A stretch of DNA of 39,002 nt from Candidatus Methylobacter favarea (GTDB lineage Bacteria; Pseudomonadota; Gammaproteobacteria; Methylococcales; Methylomonadaceae). Made by a program: the position numbers and the translations under genes. The stretch spans positions 1-39,002 of the forward strand of contig NZ_CADCXN010000066.1 of assembly GCF_902806695.1 (NCBI RefSeq), in the 5' to 3' direction. Positions 8,044 through 17,148 of this stretch are shown one piece after another (position 1 is the stretch's first letter; each line of letters opens with the position of its first letter). The notes under the pieces are model-generated. The model had not been told where the DNA came from. It saw only the letters and a list, made by a program, of their open reading frames with translations, and did not search any database.

Positions 8044-8616
8044 TTAGGCTTGATCCACAACCGTCACGCACAGGTGGGTCGGGCTGTTCTTGCTGTCGAG
8101 GATTGGTTTCAGGGTAAAGGAAGCCACTCCTTCAACCCCGGCATCGCCTAAATCTTTAACAGGCACTTTGTCAACCGAGATTTTATCGCCTTCGGTTTTC
8201 CATTTATAATTGACATCAAAGGCGGAATTTTTGCCGGAATTCTCCAAATCCACTTCGAAACTGGCGCCTTTGCAGGCATCGGTGGGCTTTTTCAGATCCA
8301 GCACATGAGTATGAAAACCAGTGGTCGGATGTTCAAAGGAACTGTCATCGATAGGCAGGTGGGTGACTAATACCAGCACATTATTGCCGCTGTCAGTCAA
8401 GGCCGCATAACCGAAAGCTCCTGATTTACCATCGAGAGGCACAGGTTTAAGCGTGGCGACTTCCAGTTTCAAGGTTTTAGCATCGCCTTTTCCTTCCAGT
8501 TCCACTTTTACATTTTTAAGAGACAGGTAGCCGCTGGTCTCGGCCAGGACAATGCCGCTTGCGAAAGCCAAACTGATTGCTGATGCCAGCACTGATGTCT
8601 TATTAATAATTTTCAT
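8044..8616 (-). CDS. Secreted protein of unknown function
   Basis: This 190-residue protein has a clear Sec signal peptide: MKIINKTS, a hydrophobic stretch, then a likely cleavage after VLA (about residues 23-25). The mature part is beta-rich and soluble with no membrane segment. It holds two cysteines (in DACKGASF and THLCVTV) that could form one disulfide in the periplasm. I recognise no domain or catalytic motif. It stands alone between two stretches without genes, so its context gives no clue. The ATG at 8616 is supported by an upstream ccgga-like purine stretch and by the immediate signal peptide. Confidence 0.7.
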   Translation of the reverse strand: MKIINKTSVLASAISLAFASGIVLAETSGYLSLKNVKVELEGKGDAKTLKLEVATLKPVPLDGKSGAFGYAALTDSGNNVLVLVTHLPIDDSSFEHPTTGFHTHVLDLKKPTDACKGASFEVDLENSGKNSAFDVNYKWKTEGDKISVDKVPVKDLGDAGVEGVASFTLKPILDSKNSPTHLCVTVVDQA

Positions 8617-8993
8617 CGCTAATCTCCGGAAAAATAATTGTTTCGAATCGCTACTGTATCATATTGTATCGAAAATTCAAACACGAATAGGTAGCATGAA
8701 CAGGACTTTTGCGTTACCTCCTGAATAGTTATTATGGCGCATTTTATTATCCGCTAGTTTGGCCGGCGCCGGTAATGTCTGCTTTCAGTCATCTGGTCTG
8801 TTTTAAACGACAGGCTGAAAAAAATATTAAAAACCGGAACTGTTAACATAGGTAATGGCCGAATATTTCCTTTATCTTCCGGGTTGAACTTATACGCAAG
8901 AGGCCGTGCCGGGTGTGCCCGCTTGAGAGAAAATTAATATGGATCTTGCAAACCAGACTATGGTCAATGCCCTAAAACTGTATAATCCAGAAT
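8617..8993. other. 377-bp intergenic region
   Basis: This divergent spacer must hold the promoters for the secreted protein (leftward) and the YgjP-like protease (rightward). I see no gene, no clear sigma70 pair and no strong hairpin. Confidence 0.5.
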
Positions 8994-9719
8994 ATGTCCG
9001 ATTCAGATTTTCCGTTCTCTTATCATGTCCGGCGCAGTCAGCGCGCCCTCAGGATGCGTATTGTCGTGACGCAGGCTAAAGTTGAAGTCGTCGCCCCGAC
9101 CCAGGTATCCGAGCAGAGGATTCATCAATTTGTGCAGTCAAAGCAGGAATGGATTGTCCTGACTTTAGCGAAAATAGCAGATAGCCGCCAGCACTATAAA
9201 AATTCTGCTCCGGCTTTTTATGGTCATGGCGCGGAAATTCCGTATCAGGGCGAAATGGTTAAGCTGATAGTCAGGCCGACAAGATTAAAGAGAATCAAAA
9301 TAGAGTTTTCCCGCGAGTTTATTGCTTATATACCCGAAGCCTTACTGGCCGGGGAGTATAGCGATGAGCTTAAGGAAGCCCTGATAAAGTGGATGAAAAA
9401 GAATTCAAAGCTGCATGTGGAGCAACTGGTGCACCGGCATGCCGCGAAAAGACAGCTGTTTCCGCGAACCATCATTATGAAAACCCAGCGCAGCCGCTGG
9501 GGCAGCTGCGGGATTCATAATGATATTCATATCAACTGGCTGTTAATGCTCGCGCCTCTGGAAGTGATGGAATATGTAGTCGTTCATGAACTTTGCCATA
9601 TCCAGATTAAAAATCACTCCAGTTATTTTTGGGCGCTGGTGGCTGAACATCTGCCCGACTATCAGCAGCAAAGACACTGGCTGAGAAAGCATGGCCACCG
9701 AATAATGATGGGGCTTTGA
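8994..9719 (+). CDS. YgjP-like (DUF45) zinc metalloprotease
   Basis: This 241-residue soluble protein of the YgjP/M48-like family has a zinc-binding HELCH motif (VVHELCHIQIKNHS, about residues 198-211) and a downstream aspartate in LPDYQQQRHWL. The family signature RSRWGSCG is at about 163-170. The N-terminal half (YHVRRSQRALRMRI) matches the usual beta domain of the family. The family is widespread and a SprT-like fold is likely, but substrates are poorly defined, so I give no function beyond probable metallopeptidase. The ATG at 8994 has no good Shine-Dalgarno but begins right at the conserved N-terminus. It converges on moaE, whose stop lies 21 bp away. Confidence 0.85.
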   Translation: MSDSDFPFSYHVRRSQRALRMRIVVTQAKVEVVAPTQVSEQRIHQFVQSKQEWIVLTLAKIADSRQHYKNSAPAFYGHGAEIPYQGEMVKLIVRPTRLKRIKIEFSREFIAYIPEALLAGEYSDELKEALIKWMKKNSKLHVEQLVHRHAAKRQLFPRTIIMKTQRSRWGSCGIHNDIHINWLLMLAPLEVMEYVVVHELCHIQIKNHSSYFWALVAEHLPDYQQQRHWLRKHGHRIMMGL

Positions 9720-9740
9720 TTTTATTGCTTCAACTTGCTT

Positions 9741-10193
9741 TCAGGACGAGGCATAACCATCGGTGTTTTTTTTCAGCCAGCGCTCGGCGTCGGATTTCAG
9801 CAGCTCTTTTTTCCAGAACGGCGCCGTCGATTTTAACGCTTCCATAATGTATCTGTTGGCGTCATAGGCATCGCCTCGATGCACTGCCCAGACCGCCACC
9901 AGCACAATGGGTTCATCAGGCAGAACAGTGCCGGTGCGATGCACGACCAGCGCATCAAGAATCTGCCACTGCTGCTGCGCTTGGGCAATGATTTTTTCAA
10001 GATGTTTCTCGGTCATGCCCGGATAGTGCTCCAGCATCATGCCCTTGACAGCATCGCCTTCATTAACATCGCGCATCATGCCTATAAAAATAGCCGTCGC
10101 GCCGGATTTGCCGGCCATTTTTTTTGCTGAATTCCGGTATTGTTGAACTTCCTGCCACGGCTCAAAACTATCTGCACAAATTTTTACAGCCAT
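9741..10193 (-). CDS. moaE: Molybdopterin synthase large (catalytic) subunit MoaE
   Basis: This 150-residue protein is the usual MoaE length. With thiocarboxylated MoaD it inserts two sulfurs into cyclic pyranopterin monophosphate to make molybdopterin in the cytosol. Family landmarks are GATAIFIGMMRDVNEG near the N-terminus, LEHYPGMTEKHLEKI, HRTGTVLPDEPIVLVAV, and the lysine-bearing active-site segment STAPFWKKELL. It begins 2 bp after the moaD stop, so the two are translated together. moaC lies divergently upstream of moaD; moaA and moaB are not in the window. Confidence 0.96.
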   Translation of the reverse strand: MAVKICADSFEPWQEVQQYRNSAKKMAGKSGATAIFIGMMRDVNEGDAVKGMMLEHYPGMTEKHLEKIIAQAQQQWQILDALVVHRTGTVLPDEPIVLVAVWAVHRGDAYDANRYIMEALKSTAPFWKKELLKSDAERWLKKNTDGYASS

Positions 10194-10195
10194 AC

Positions 10196-10435
10196 TCAGC
10201 CGCCGGTGACAGGAGGGAAAAAAGCCACTTCATCGCCGTCCCTGACGGCGTTGTTTAATTGCGCATAGTCCATATTGACAGCGGCCAATATATGGTCTGG
10301 CAGCGGTTTTCCGGCATTAGCGCGCTCCCATACTTCCTTGACTGTAGCCGGGCCGGAAAACTCCAAATCGTCTTCCGCGCGGCCCAGGCTTTCTTTCAAA
10401 CTGGCAAAATAACGTACTTTAATTGACATAGTCAT
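10196..10435 (-). CDS. moaD: Molybdopterin synthase sulfur-carrier subunit MoaD
   Basis: This 79-residue ubiquitin-fold protein ends in VTGG. The terminal Gly-Gly is adenylated and converted to the thiocarboxylate that donates sulfur in molybdopterin synthesis. EVAFFPPVTGG is the classic tail. Two ATGs are in frame, at 10435 and 10429 (MTMSIKV); neither has a strong Shine-Dalgarno, and starting at MSIKV would leave a typical 77-residue MoaD. It is the first gene of a moaD-moaE pair. Confidence 0.95.
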   Translation of the reverse strand: MTMSIKVRYFASLKESLGRAEDDLEFSGPATVKEVWERANAGKPLPDHILAAVNMDYAQLNNAVRDGDEVAFFPPVTGG

Positions 10436-10555
10436 TCACGCGGTTATAAAAACACGGGATAATAAGGCAAGTGATAGCGGCGGTTTATTCGCAGTATATT
10501 AATTTAAGACTAAAGCCGCATTCAGGCTGCCTTTTCTTTCTAATTGTACAGATAA

Positions 10556-11053
10556 ATGACTGAATTGACGCATTTTAATCAAGCCGGCGAAGCTCATATG
10601 GTTGATGTCGGCGGGAAGGCGGTTAGCCAGCGCACCGCCATAGCCGAAGGCTACATAGAAATGCAGCCGGCAACGCTCAGGCTGACCATGGAAGGCGGTC
10701 ACAAAAAAGGCGACGTGCTGGCCATAGCGAGAATAGCCGGCATTATGGCCGGCAAGAAAACCGCAGACCTGATACCGCTCTGTCATCCCTTGCCCCTGAC
10801 GCATATAGAAATCAGCCTGAGCGCAGAACCAGAAAAAAGCCGCATACGCTGTCAGAGCACCGTCAAAACCAGCGGTCAAACCGGAGTCGAAATGGAAGCG
10901 CTGAACGCGACTCAAATCGCGTTGCTGACGATTTACGACATGTGCAAAGCCGCAGACCGGGGCATGGTTATTCAATCTGTACAAGTACTGGAAAAACAGG
11001 GCGGCAAATCCGGGCACTGGCAACGAAACCGGTCAGAAAAAAATATCCTGTAA
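10556..11053 (+). CDS. moaC: Cyclic pyranopterin monophosphate synthase MoaC
   Basis: This 165-residue enzyme makes cyclic pyranopterin monophosphate, the step before MoaD/MoaE. Conserved blocks include [48 protein letters not shown] and KAADRGM, covering the family's active-site residues. The gene diverges from moaD-moaE with a 120-bp spacer, so all three later-acting cofactor genes seen here share one divergent promoter region. The window also encodes a nitrate/nitrite transporter, and assimilatory nitrate reductase would be one user of the cofactor. Confidence 0.96.
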   Translation: MTELTHFNQAGEAHMVDVGGKAVSQRTAIAEGYIEMQPATLRLTMEGGHKKGDVLAIARIAGIMAGKKTADLIPLCHPLPLTHIEISLSAEPEKSRIRCQSTVKTSGQTGVEMEALNATQIALLTIYDMCKAADRGMVIQSVQVLEKQGGKSGHWQRNRSEKNIL

Positions 11054-11165
11054 GCGCTCTCAACCTGTTTGCACCTGTACTATTACGCTAATAAGCCAAT
11101 GCCTGTAGCTGCAAGTTTTGATACACTACAGGTTATTTTTATAAAAATACCCGTCAATAATTTAT

Positions 11166-12212
11166 ATGCCGATTACCGTAAAAGAGCTTGCCGATATTTG
11201 CGGCGCCCGAATTCAGGGCGGCGATGCATCAGCCCCTCTTCATTCCGCTGCAGATATTACCTCTGCGCAAAATGGCCAGGTTACCCAGCTGACTAACAAG
11301 CGATATTCCACTTATATCAAGGATTCAGCTGCTACGGCCTGCTTTATTGCCGAAGATTTTGCTGTTGAGAATGTCCCTGAAAGCATGGCCTTGTTAATAT
11401 GCCCAGATCCTGAAATCGGTTTTATCAAGGCCGTTGAATTACTGCATCCGGAAAGAACTTACAGCAGAACCATCGCGCCGCAGGCGGTTATTGAAGGTAA
11501 TGTAACATTGGGCGCTGAACTCTACATTGGTCCTTATGCGGTAATCGGCGCAAATACAAGCATAGGCGCTGGCAGCGAAATACTTGCAGGCGTCTATATC
11601 GGCAAAAATGTAAAAATAGGGCAAAACTGCAGGATTTATCCCTACGCCGTTATCTATGATAATGTGATAGTCGGGAATCATGTCATTATTCACTCCGGCG
11701 CTGTTATCGGCGCGGATGGCTTCGGTTATAAGTTCAGGAGTAATCAGCACCTTAAAGTCCCTCAGGTCGGCAATGTCATTATCGAAGATAATGTTGAAAT
11801 TGGCGCCAACACCTGCATTGACCGCGGCGCACTCGGGAGCACTACGATAGGGGCCGGCAGTAAAATAGATAATCTGGTGCAGATCGGCCACAATAATAAA
11901 GTCGGCAAGAATGTGATCATGTGCGGTCAGACCGGCGTGTCGGGTTCCTGCACTATTGAAGACTATGCCATTCTGGCCGGCAGCGTGGGCGTTGCCGATC
12001 ATGTGACTATCGGACGCGGGGCCGTGGTCATGGCCCGCGCCGGCGTGGCCGGCAATATCGATGCCGGCGCGCAGGTTTTCGGAAGCCCTGCAAAAGACCG
12101 GAAAACCGCCTATAAAGAGCAGGTGGCCATCAGCAAACTGCCCGAACTGCTGAAAAAAGTAAAAAGGCTGGAAGAGAAAATCCGGGCGGTTGATGAAAAC
12201 GAGGATGGCTGA
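11166..12212 (+). CDS. lpxD: UDP-3-O-acylglucosamine N-acyltransferase LpxD
   Basis: This 348-residue protein is the usual LpxD length. It transfers an ACP-bound hydroxyacyl chain to the 2-amino group of UDP-3-O-acyl-glucosamine in lipid A synthesis. An N-terminal uridine-binding domain (about 1-100) is followed by a left-handed beta-helix of hexapeptide repeats (about 105-325). GADGFGYKF (182-190) and QIGHNNKVG (239-247) are family signatures; His242 aligns with the catalytic histidine. A charged C-terminal helix ([12 protein letters not shown]) ends it. It stands outside the usual skp-lpxD-fabZ-lpxA cluster, so it may be a second copy with different acyl-chain preference, but the sequence alone does not show this. 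Confidence 0.94.
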   Translation: MPITVKELADICGARIQGGDASAPLHSAADITSAQNGQVTQLTNKRYSTYIKDSAATACFIAEDFAVENVPESMALLICPDPEIGFIKAVELLHPERTYSRTIAPQAVIEGNVTLGAELYIGPYAVIGANTSIGAGSEILAGVYIGKNVKIGQNCRIYPYAVIYDNVIVGNHVIIHSGAVIGADGFGYKFRSNQHLKVPQVGNVIIEDNVEIGANTCIDRGALGSTTIGAGSKIDNLVQIGHNNKVGKNVIMCGQTGVSGSCTIEDYAILAGSVGVADHVTIGRGAVVMARAGVAGNIDAGAQVFGSPAKDRKTAYKEQVAISKLPELLKKVKRLEEKIRAVDENEDG

Positions 12213-12314
12213 AAATGCCGGCTTACGCTTTCCGCTAACATACTGCTAACTTCTGGCAGCCGCCCATTCATGAAACAACGATATTTTCCGGCAATATGAT
12301 AAAATTTTGCCCGT

Positions 12315-12354
12315 TTGATTTTGAAATCAAGTCCGGACTGGAAGACCTTATAAT
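12315..12354 (+). promoter_or_regulatory. Inverted repeats and -10 element before the phosphofructokinase gene
   Basis: A perfect inverted repeat ttgattt-tg-aaatcaa (12315-12330) overlaps the palindrome agtccggact (12330-12339). A TATAAT at 12349-12354 follows, with no good -35 at standard distance. This resembles an operator next to a promoter that might need an activator. The binding protein is unknown. Confidence 0.4.
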
Positions 12355-12380
12355 TAATTTTACCTATACCTTATAAACTC

Positions 12381-13610
12381 ATGAACAAACCCAAAAAAGT
12401 CGCAATTCTCACAGCGGGCGGTTTGGCCCCTTGCCTCAGCTCGGCCATCGGCAGTCTTATCGAGCGCTACACGGAAATTGATCCTGCCATTGAAATCATC
12501 TGCTACCGCAGCGGTTATAAAGGTTTGCTGCTCGGCGATTCTTATAACGTGACTCCCAAAGTCCGCGAAAAAGCCGCATTGCTGCACCGCTTCGGCGGTT
12601 CGCCTATCGGCAACAGCAGAGTCAAGCTTACCAACGTTAAGGACTGCATAAAGCGCGGCCTCGTTCAGGAAGGGCAGGACCCGCAAAAAGTCGCTGCCGA
12701 TCAGCTGATCAAGGACGGCGTGGATATTCTCCATACTATTGGCGGGGACGATACCAATACCGCCGCCGCCGATCTCGCCGCTTTCCTGGCTACCAATAAC
12801 TACGGCCTTACCGTCATCGGCTTGCCCAAAACGGTTGACAATGATGTTTTCCCGATCAAGCAGTCGCTGGGCGCCTGGACGGCGGCCGAGCAGGGCGCGC
12901 TCTACTTTAAAAACGTCGTCGCCGAAAACAACTCCAACCCGCGCATGCTTATTATCCACGAAGTCATGGGGCGCAGCTGCGGCTGGCTGACTGCCGCAAC
13001 CGCTGTGGAATACCGGAAGCTGCTGGATCGCGCCGAATGGCTGCCCGAAATCGGCCTGGATCGCTTAGCTTTTGAAGTGCATGGCGTATTTATTCCGGAA
13101 ATGTCGATTGATCTGGCTGCCGAAGCCAGGCGTCTGAGAGCGGTAATGGATAAGGTAGACTGCGTGAATATTTTCGTCTCGGAAGGCGCCGGCGTTGAGG
13201 CTATCGTGGCTGAAATGCAGGCTAAAGGACAGGAAGTGCCGCGCGATGCCTTCGGTCATGTCAAGCTCGATGCCGTCAATCCGGGTAAATGGTTCGGCGA
13301 GCAGTTCGCCGGGATGATAGGCGCTGAAAAAACCCTGGTTCAGAAATCAGGCTATTTCGCCAGGGCTTCGGCCGCCAATATCGAAGATATCCGTCTTATT
13401 AAATCCTGCGCCGATCTTGCTGTGGAATGCGCAATGCGCCGGGAATCCGGTCTTATAGGTCATGATGAAGACCGCGGCGGCGTGCTGCGCGCGATCGAGT
13501 TTCCTCGCATTAAAGGCGGCAAGCCTTTTGATTTTGATGCGCCCTGGTTTACTCAAACGCTGGCCGAAATTGGCCAGGCTAAAGGCGGCCGGGTCGAAGC
13601 GAGCCATTAA
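12381..13610 (+). CDS. Pyrophosphate-dependent 6-phosphofructokinase
   Basis: This 409-residue enzyme reversibly phosphorylates fructose 6-phosphate using pyrophosphate instead of ATP. The nucleotide-site motif reads GGDDT (121-125); the second Asp, where ATP enzymes have Gly, blocks ATP binding. PKTVDND (149-155) carries the lysine typical of PPi enzymes, and MGRSCGWL (196-203) is the usual substrate-binding block. In methanotrophs that use the ribulose monophosphate cycle this enzyme replaces ATP-phosphofructokinase and saves energy, which is one reason for the organism assignment. The gene stands alone, with an operator-like palindrome upstream and a strong hairpin just after the stop. The start ATG at 12381 lacks a clear Shine-Dalgarno. 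Confidence 0.94.
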   Translation: MNKPKKVAILTAGGLAPCLSSAIGSLIERYTEIDPAIEIICYRSGYKGLLLGDSYNVTPKVREKAALLHRFGGSPIGNSRVKLTNVKDCIKRGLVQEGQDPQKVAADQLIKDGVDILHTIGGDDTNTAAADLAAFLATNNYGLTVIGLPKTVDNDVFPIKQSLGAWTAAEQGALYFKNVVAENNSNPRMLIIHEVMGRSCGWLTAATAVEYRKLLDRAEWLPEIGLDRLAFEVHGVFIPEMSIDLAAEARRLRAVMDKVDCVNIFVSEGAGVEAIVAEMQAKGQEVPRDAFGHVKLDAVNPGKWFGEQFAGMIGAEKTLVQKSGYFARASAANIEDIRLIKSCADLAVECAMRRESGLIGHDEDRGGVLRAIEFPRIKGGKPFDFDAPWFTQTLAEIGQAKGGRVEASH

Positions 13611-13614
13611 ATCC

Positions 13615-13656
13615 TTGGGCAAACGCTTAAGCCGTTTGCCCAAAATCCGAGTTTTA
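13615..13656 (+). terminator. Strong hairpin after the phosphofructokinase gene
   Basis: A perfect 11-bp stem, ttgggcaaacg (13615-13625) and cgtttgcccaa (13633-13643), closes a seven-base loop five bases after the stop codon. The downstream gttttat gives a weak T-tract. It fits a terminator or 3'-end stabilising hairpin. Confidence 0.75.
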
Positions 13657-13755
13657 TAGGGCCAGATGAAGCTGTTAACATTAAAAAAACAGTAGATGTT
13701 CACATCAGGATCATCAGATTGGCCTGGAAAAGCCTGAATTTCAGGTGCTTTCCTG

Positions 13756-14667
13756 TCAGAGCAGCTTGATATCGGGTAAATGCTCGGCGCAGGTGTCGCG
13801 GATAATTTTTACAAAATCCTGCACATAGGGCCGGGATATGCAGTCTTTGGAGCCGATGGCGAAAAGGTCGGACCACAAGCCTTTTTTGCCGATGCGCCTG
13901 GCAATCACATAGTCGTGATCGACATAGCTTTTAATGCCCCAGCTGGGCAGGGCGGCGATGCCGCGCCGGCTGGCGACCAGTTGCATGATAGCCACGGTAA
14001 GCTCCGCCGTTCTTCTTTCAAATGCGATGCCGGCCGGTTTCAGCACTTTTGCGATCAGATCAATACGGGCTTCCGGTACTGGATAAGTCAGCAGCGTCGC
14101 CTCTGAAAAATCCCGGGCTTGGAGATAGCGGCGATTGCTCAGCGAATGCTCCGGTGGCAGCACCGCCATAATCTCAAAGCGGAACAGCGGCCGGCTGGCA
14201 AGCTCCCGAATTGCCGCGGGCGGGCTGCCGATGACCAGATCGGCCTTGCCTGCATCAATCAGGCTCCACGGATCGCTGTGAAAGCCCGCCACCAGATCCA
14301 GTTCCACCTCCGGCCAAGCGCGCCGAAACACATCCATGACCGGCGTTAGCCAGTCAAAGCAGGTGTGGCATTCAAGGACGATTCTTAATTCCCCGGATTG
14401 ATCGCTTTTCAAGCGGATTAAGTCCCGCTCGGTTTTTTCAACAGCAGGCAGCAGCTCATTGGCTAAATCCAGGAAACATTGGCCAGCCGGGGTAAAGCGC
14501 AAACCTTGCGCCGTCCGCTGGAACAAGGTGATGCCGTAATGCGTCTCCAGCGCGCGTATTTGATGCGAAAGCGCAGACTGCGTAAGGAACACGCGTTCAG
14601 CCGCAAGGCCTAGTTTATTCGTTTCGGCAATAGCCCTGATGGAGCGCAGATGTCGCAATTCAAGCAT
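13756..14667 (-). CDS. metR: LysR-type methionine regulator MetR
   Basis: This 303-residue LysR-family activator has an N-terminal winged helix-turn-helix (residues 1-60, with LTQSALSHQIRALE as recognition region) and a periplasmic-binding-protein-like effector domain. Blocks such as ECHTCFDWLTPVMD and ALPSWGIKSYVD match MetR, which senses homocysteine and activates metE. It is transcribed divergently from metE, the classic arrangement, and the 108-bp spacer holds a perfect MetR box. Autoregulation is therefore likely. Identification rests on both sequence and position. Confidence 0.93.
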   Translation of the reverse strand: MLELRHLRSIRAIAETNKLGLAAERVFLTQSALSHQIRALETHYGITLFQRTAQGLRFTPAGQCFLDLANELLPAVEKTERDLIRLKSDQSGELRIVLECHTCFDWLTPVMDVFRRAWPEVELDLVAGFHSDPWSLIDAGKADLVIGSPPAAIRELASRPLFRFEIMAVLPPEHSLSNRRYLQARDFSEATLLTYPVPEARIDLIAKVLKPAGIAFERRTAELTVAIMQLVASRRGIAALPSWGIKSYVDHDYVIARRIGKKGLWSDLFAIGSKDCISRPYVQDFVKIIRDTCAEHLPDIKLL

Positions 14668-14684
14668 GAGTATTAAATTTGATA

Positions 14685-14697
14685 TGAATTTGATTCA
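14685..14697. promoter_or_regulatory. MetR box between metR and metE
   Basis: TGAATTTGATTCA matches the MetR consensus TGAA-N5-TTCA exactly. It lies 17 bp upstream of the metR start and 78 bp upstream of the metE start, so one site could serve both activation of metE and control of metR. Confidence 0.82.
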
Positions 14698-14775
14698 AAC
14701 TTATCATAAAAACATTCGCTTTATTAAATATTTTGCTTATCCCAAAATGCAGGCTTTCTTTTAAAGGAGTTGATC

Positions 14776-17073
14776 ATGGCACGCACACATATCCTGGGTT
14801 ACCCGCGCATGGGCGCCAAACGCGAACTTAAATTTTCCCTGGAAGCATTCTGGAAAGGCGAACTTTCGGCTGAAAGCTTGCAGACGACAGGTCAGACGCT
14901 GCGGGCCGGCCACTGGAAAAAACAGCAAAATGCCGGTTTGAGTTTTGTCACGGCCGGCGATTTTTCATTCTATGATCATGTGCTGGATCACAGCGTTTTA
15001 TTTGGCGCCGCGCCCGGGCGGTTTGGATTGCAGGGCCGCCCGCTCAATGAAAATGATTATTTTTCTCTGGCCCGCGGCAATGCTGCCCAGCCGGCCATGG
15101 AAATGACCAAATGGTTTGATACGAACTACCATTTTATTGTGCCGGAGCTGGATGCCGATACGGTATTTTCACTGACTCCGCAAGATTACCTGAAGCAGCT
15201 GGATGAAGCCCTGGCAGCGGGCTTTGAAGTAAAACCCGTGCTGCTGGGCCCGGTGAGTTATCTCTATCTGGGCAAATCAAAAAATGCCGATAAACTGGAT
15301 TTTCTCGATGCCCTGGCCGGGCAATACGCTGTTCTGCTGAATGAACTGCAGCGGCGCAAAATTACCTGGCTGCAAATTGATGAGCCGATTCTGGCGCTGG
15401 ATCTCGACGAGAGCTGGCTGAACGCTTTTGACCAGGCCTACAGCCGCTTTAAAACGGAGCGCCCAAAACTGCTGTTGACGACATATTTTGACTCTGTTGC
15501 CCGTTACCAGGACCGCATTGCCGCATTGCCAGTGGACGGCATTCATCTTGATTTGGTGCGCGCCCCTGAGCAGCTTGAAACCTGGCTTGCTACGCTGCCT
15601 GAAGAATGGGTATTGTCAGCGGGCGTAATCGACGGGCGCAATATCTGGCGCAATGATCTGGATAAAAGCCTGGCGCTGCTTGCGCCGCTTGCTGAAAAGC
15701 TGGGCGAGCGCTTATGGATTGCGCCCAGCTGCTCATTGCTGCATACGCCGGTGACGCTCGCGCATGAAACCCTGCTGGACAGCGATATGAAATCGTGGCT
15801 GGCCTTTGCCGATGAAAAGCTTGAGGAATTACGGATTCTGGCGAAAGCGCTTGATCACGGCGCGCAATCGGTGGCCGATGAGCTGGCTGTCTCGCGCGCG
15901 GCAATCAATTCCCGCGCCGGTTCAGGCAGGGTGCATTCACAGACTGTTAAAGCACGGCTGGCCGCACTCGATCAAATCAATGAGAATCGCGCCGCCGTTT
16001 TTCCGGAGCGCCAGGCCCATCACCATGCCCGGTTAAATTTACCGCTGCTGCCGACGAGCACTATCGGCTCCTTTCCGCAAACGGCAGAAATTCGCGCCAG
16101 CCGCGCGGCTTTTAAAAAAGGCGACATCAGCCCGGAGCAATACGACGCCGATATGAAGCAGCATATACAATACGCCATCCGGCAGCAGGAACAGCTGGGA
16201 CTGGACGTATTGGTGCATGGCGAGGCTGAACGCAATGACATGGTGGAATATTTCGGCGAGCAGCTGGCAGGCTATGTTTTTACTCAAAACGGCTGGGTGC
16301 AAAGCTACGGTTCGCGCTGCGTCAAGCCGCCGGTAATTTACGGCGATGTCTATCGGCCATCGCCGATGACTGTAGACATCATTCGCTATGCGCAATCACT
16401 TACCGGCAAGCCGGTAAAAGGCATGTTGACCGGGCCTGTAACCATGCTGCAATGGTCTTTCGTGCGCGATGATCAGCCTCGCGAAACGACCGCGCTGCAG
16501 CTGGCGCTGGCGATTCGTGATGAAGTGGATGATCTGCAAAAAGCGGGCATTGCCGTTATTCAGATTGATGAACCGGCTTTCCGCGAAGGCCTGCCTTTGC
16601 AGCGCGCGAATTGGGCGCATTATTTGGCCTGGGCCGTGCGCGCATTCAAGCTCGCATCCAGCATAGCCGGAAATAGCACGCAAATTCATACGCATATGTG
16701 CTATTCGGAATTCAATGACATCCTGCAGGCGATTGCGAAGATGGATGCCGATGTTATCACCATTGAAACTTCACGATCACGGATGGAGCTGCTGGATGGC
16801 TTCGGCAAGTTTTCCTATCCAAATGAAATCGGGCCCGGCATTTACGATATTCATTCGCCGCGCATTCCATCGGTGGCGGAAATGGAGCAATTAATGAGGC
16901 GCGCCATGGCAGTCATTCCGGTGGAGCGGCTATGGATTAATCCCGATTGCGGCCTTAAGACGCGAGGCTGGCCGGAAACCAGAGCGGCCTTGCAGAACAT
17001 GGTCGATACAGCCAGAAATCTGCGCAGCATTGCGTCCTCGGAAAAGATTAAGAATCATATATATAGTGCTTAA
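14776..17073 (+). CDS. metE: Cobalamin-independent methionine synthase MetE
   Basis: This 765-residue zinc enzyme transfers the methyl group of 5-methyltetrahydropteroyl-triglutamate to homocysteine without B12. All four zinc-site residues are present: His640 and Cys642 in THMCY, Glu664 in TIETS, and Cys725 in NPDCGLKTRGW, each one position from the E. coli numbering. The N-terminal half carries the duplicated barrel with LGYPRMGAKRELK at the start. I place the start at the ATG at 14776, which has AAAGGAG seven bases upstream, rather than the TTG two codons before. It is controlled by the divergent metR. No riboswitch precedes it; the cobalamin riboswitch lies after its stop and serves nrdA. 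Confidence 0.97.
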   Translation: MARTHILGYPRMGAKRELKFSLEAFWKGELSAESLQTTGQTLRAGHWKKQQNAGLSFVTAGDFSFYDHVLDHSVLFGAAPGRFGLQGRPLNENDYFSLARGNAAQPAMEMTKWFDTNYHFIVPELDADTVFSLTPQDYLKQLDEALAAGFEVKPVLLGPVSYLYLGKSKNADKLDFLDALAGQYAVLLNELQRRKITWLQIDEPILALDLDESWLNAFDQAYSRFKTERPKLLLTTYFDSVARYQDRIAALPVDGIHLDLVRAPEQLETWLATLPEEWVLSAGVIDGRNIWRNDLDKSLALLAPLAEKLGERLWIAPSCSLLHTPVTLAHETLLDSDMKSWLAFADEKLEELRILAKALDHGAQSVADELAVSRAAINSRAGSGRVHSQTVKARLAALDQINENRAAVFPERQAHHHARLNLPLLPTSTIGSFPQTAEIRASRAAFKKGDISPEQYDADMKQHIQYAIRQQEQLGLDVLVHGEAERNDMVEYFGEQLAGYVFTQNGWVQSYGSRCVKPPVIYGDVYRPSPMTVDIIRYAQSLTGKPVKGMLTGPVTMLQWSFVRDDQPRETTALQLALAIRDEVDDLQKAGIAVIQIDEPAFREGLPLQRANWAHYLAWAVRAFKLASSIAGNSTQIHTHMCYSEFNDILQAIAKMDADVITIETSRSRMELLDGFGKFSYPNEIGPGIYDIHSPRIPSVAEMEQLMRRAMAVIPVERLWINPDCGLKTRGWPETRAALQNMVDTARNLRSIASSEKIKNHIYSA

Positions 17074-17108
17074 TTTAAAAAATTATATCAATATATAGTA
17101 TTTTTATA

Positions 17109-17138
17109 TTGACAGCCCCCCGTTAGTTTAAGTTATAT
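17109..17138 (+). promoter_or_regulatory. Probable sigma70 promoter for the riboswitch-nrdAB transcript
   Basis: TTGACA (17109-17114) is followed after 18 bases by TTATAT (17133-17138), about 10 bases before the riboswitch begins. This places transcription start near 17146 and gives nrdAB its own promoter, separate from metE. Confidence 0.65.
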
Positions 17139-17148
17139 TTAACCCCGT

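Noticed and set aside
11439-12002. A 187-codon leftward frame over lpxD
   Set aside because: It is a shadow of the hexapeptide-repeat region of lpxD.
12360-12959. A 199-codon leftward frame over the phosphofructokinase gene
   Set aside because: The opposite strand encodes a complete enzyme with all motifs; the leftward frame has no recognisable family.
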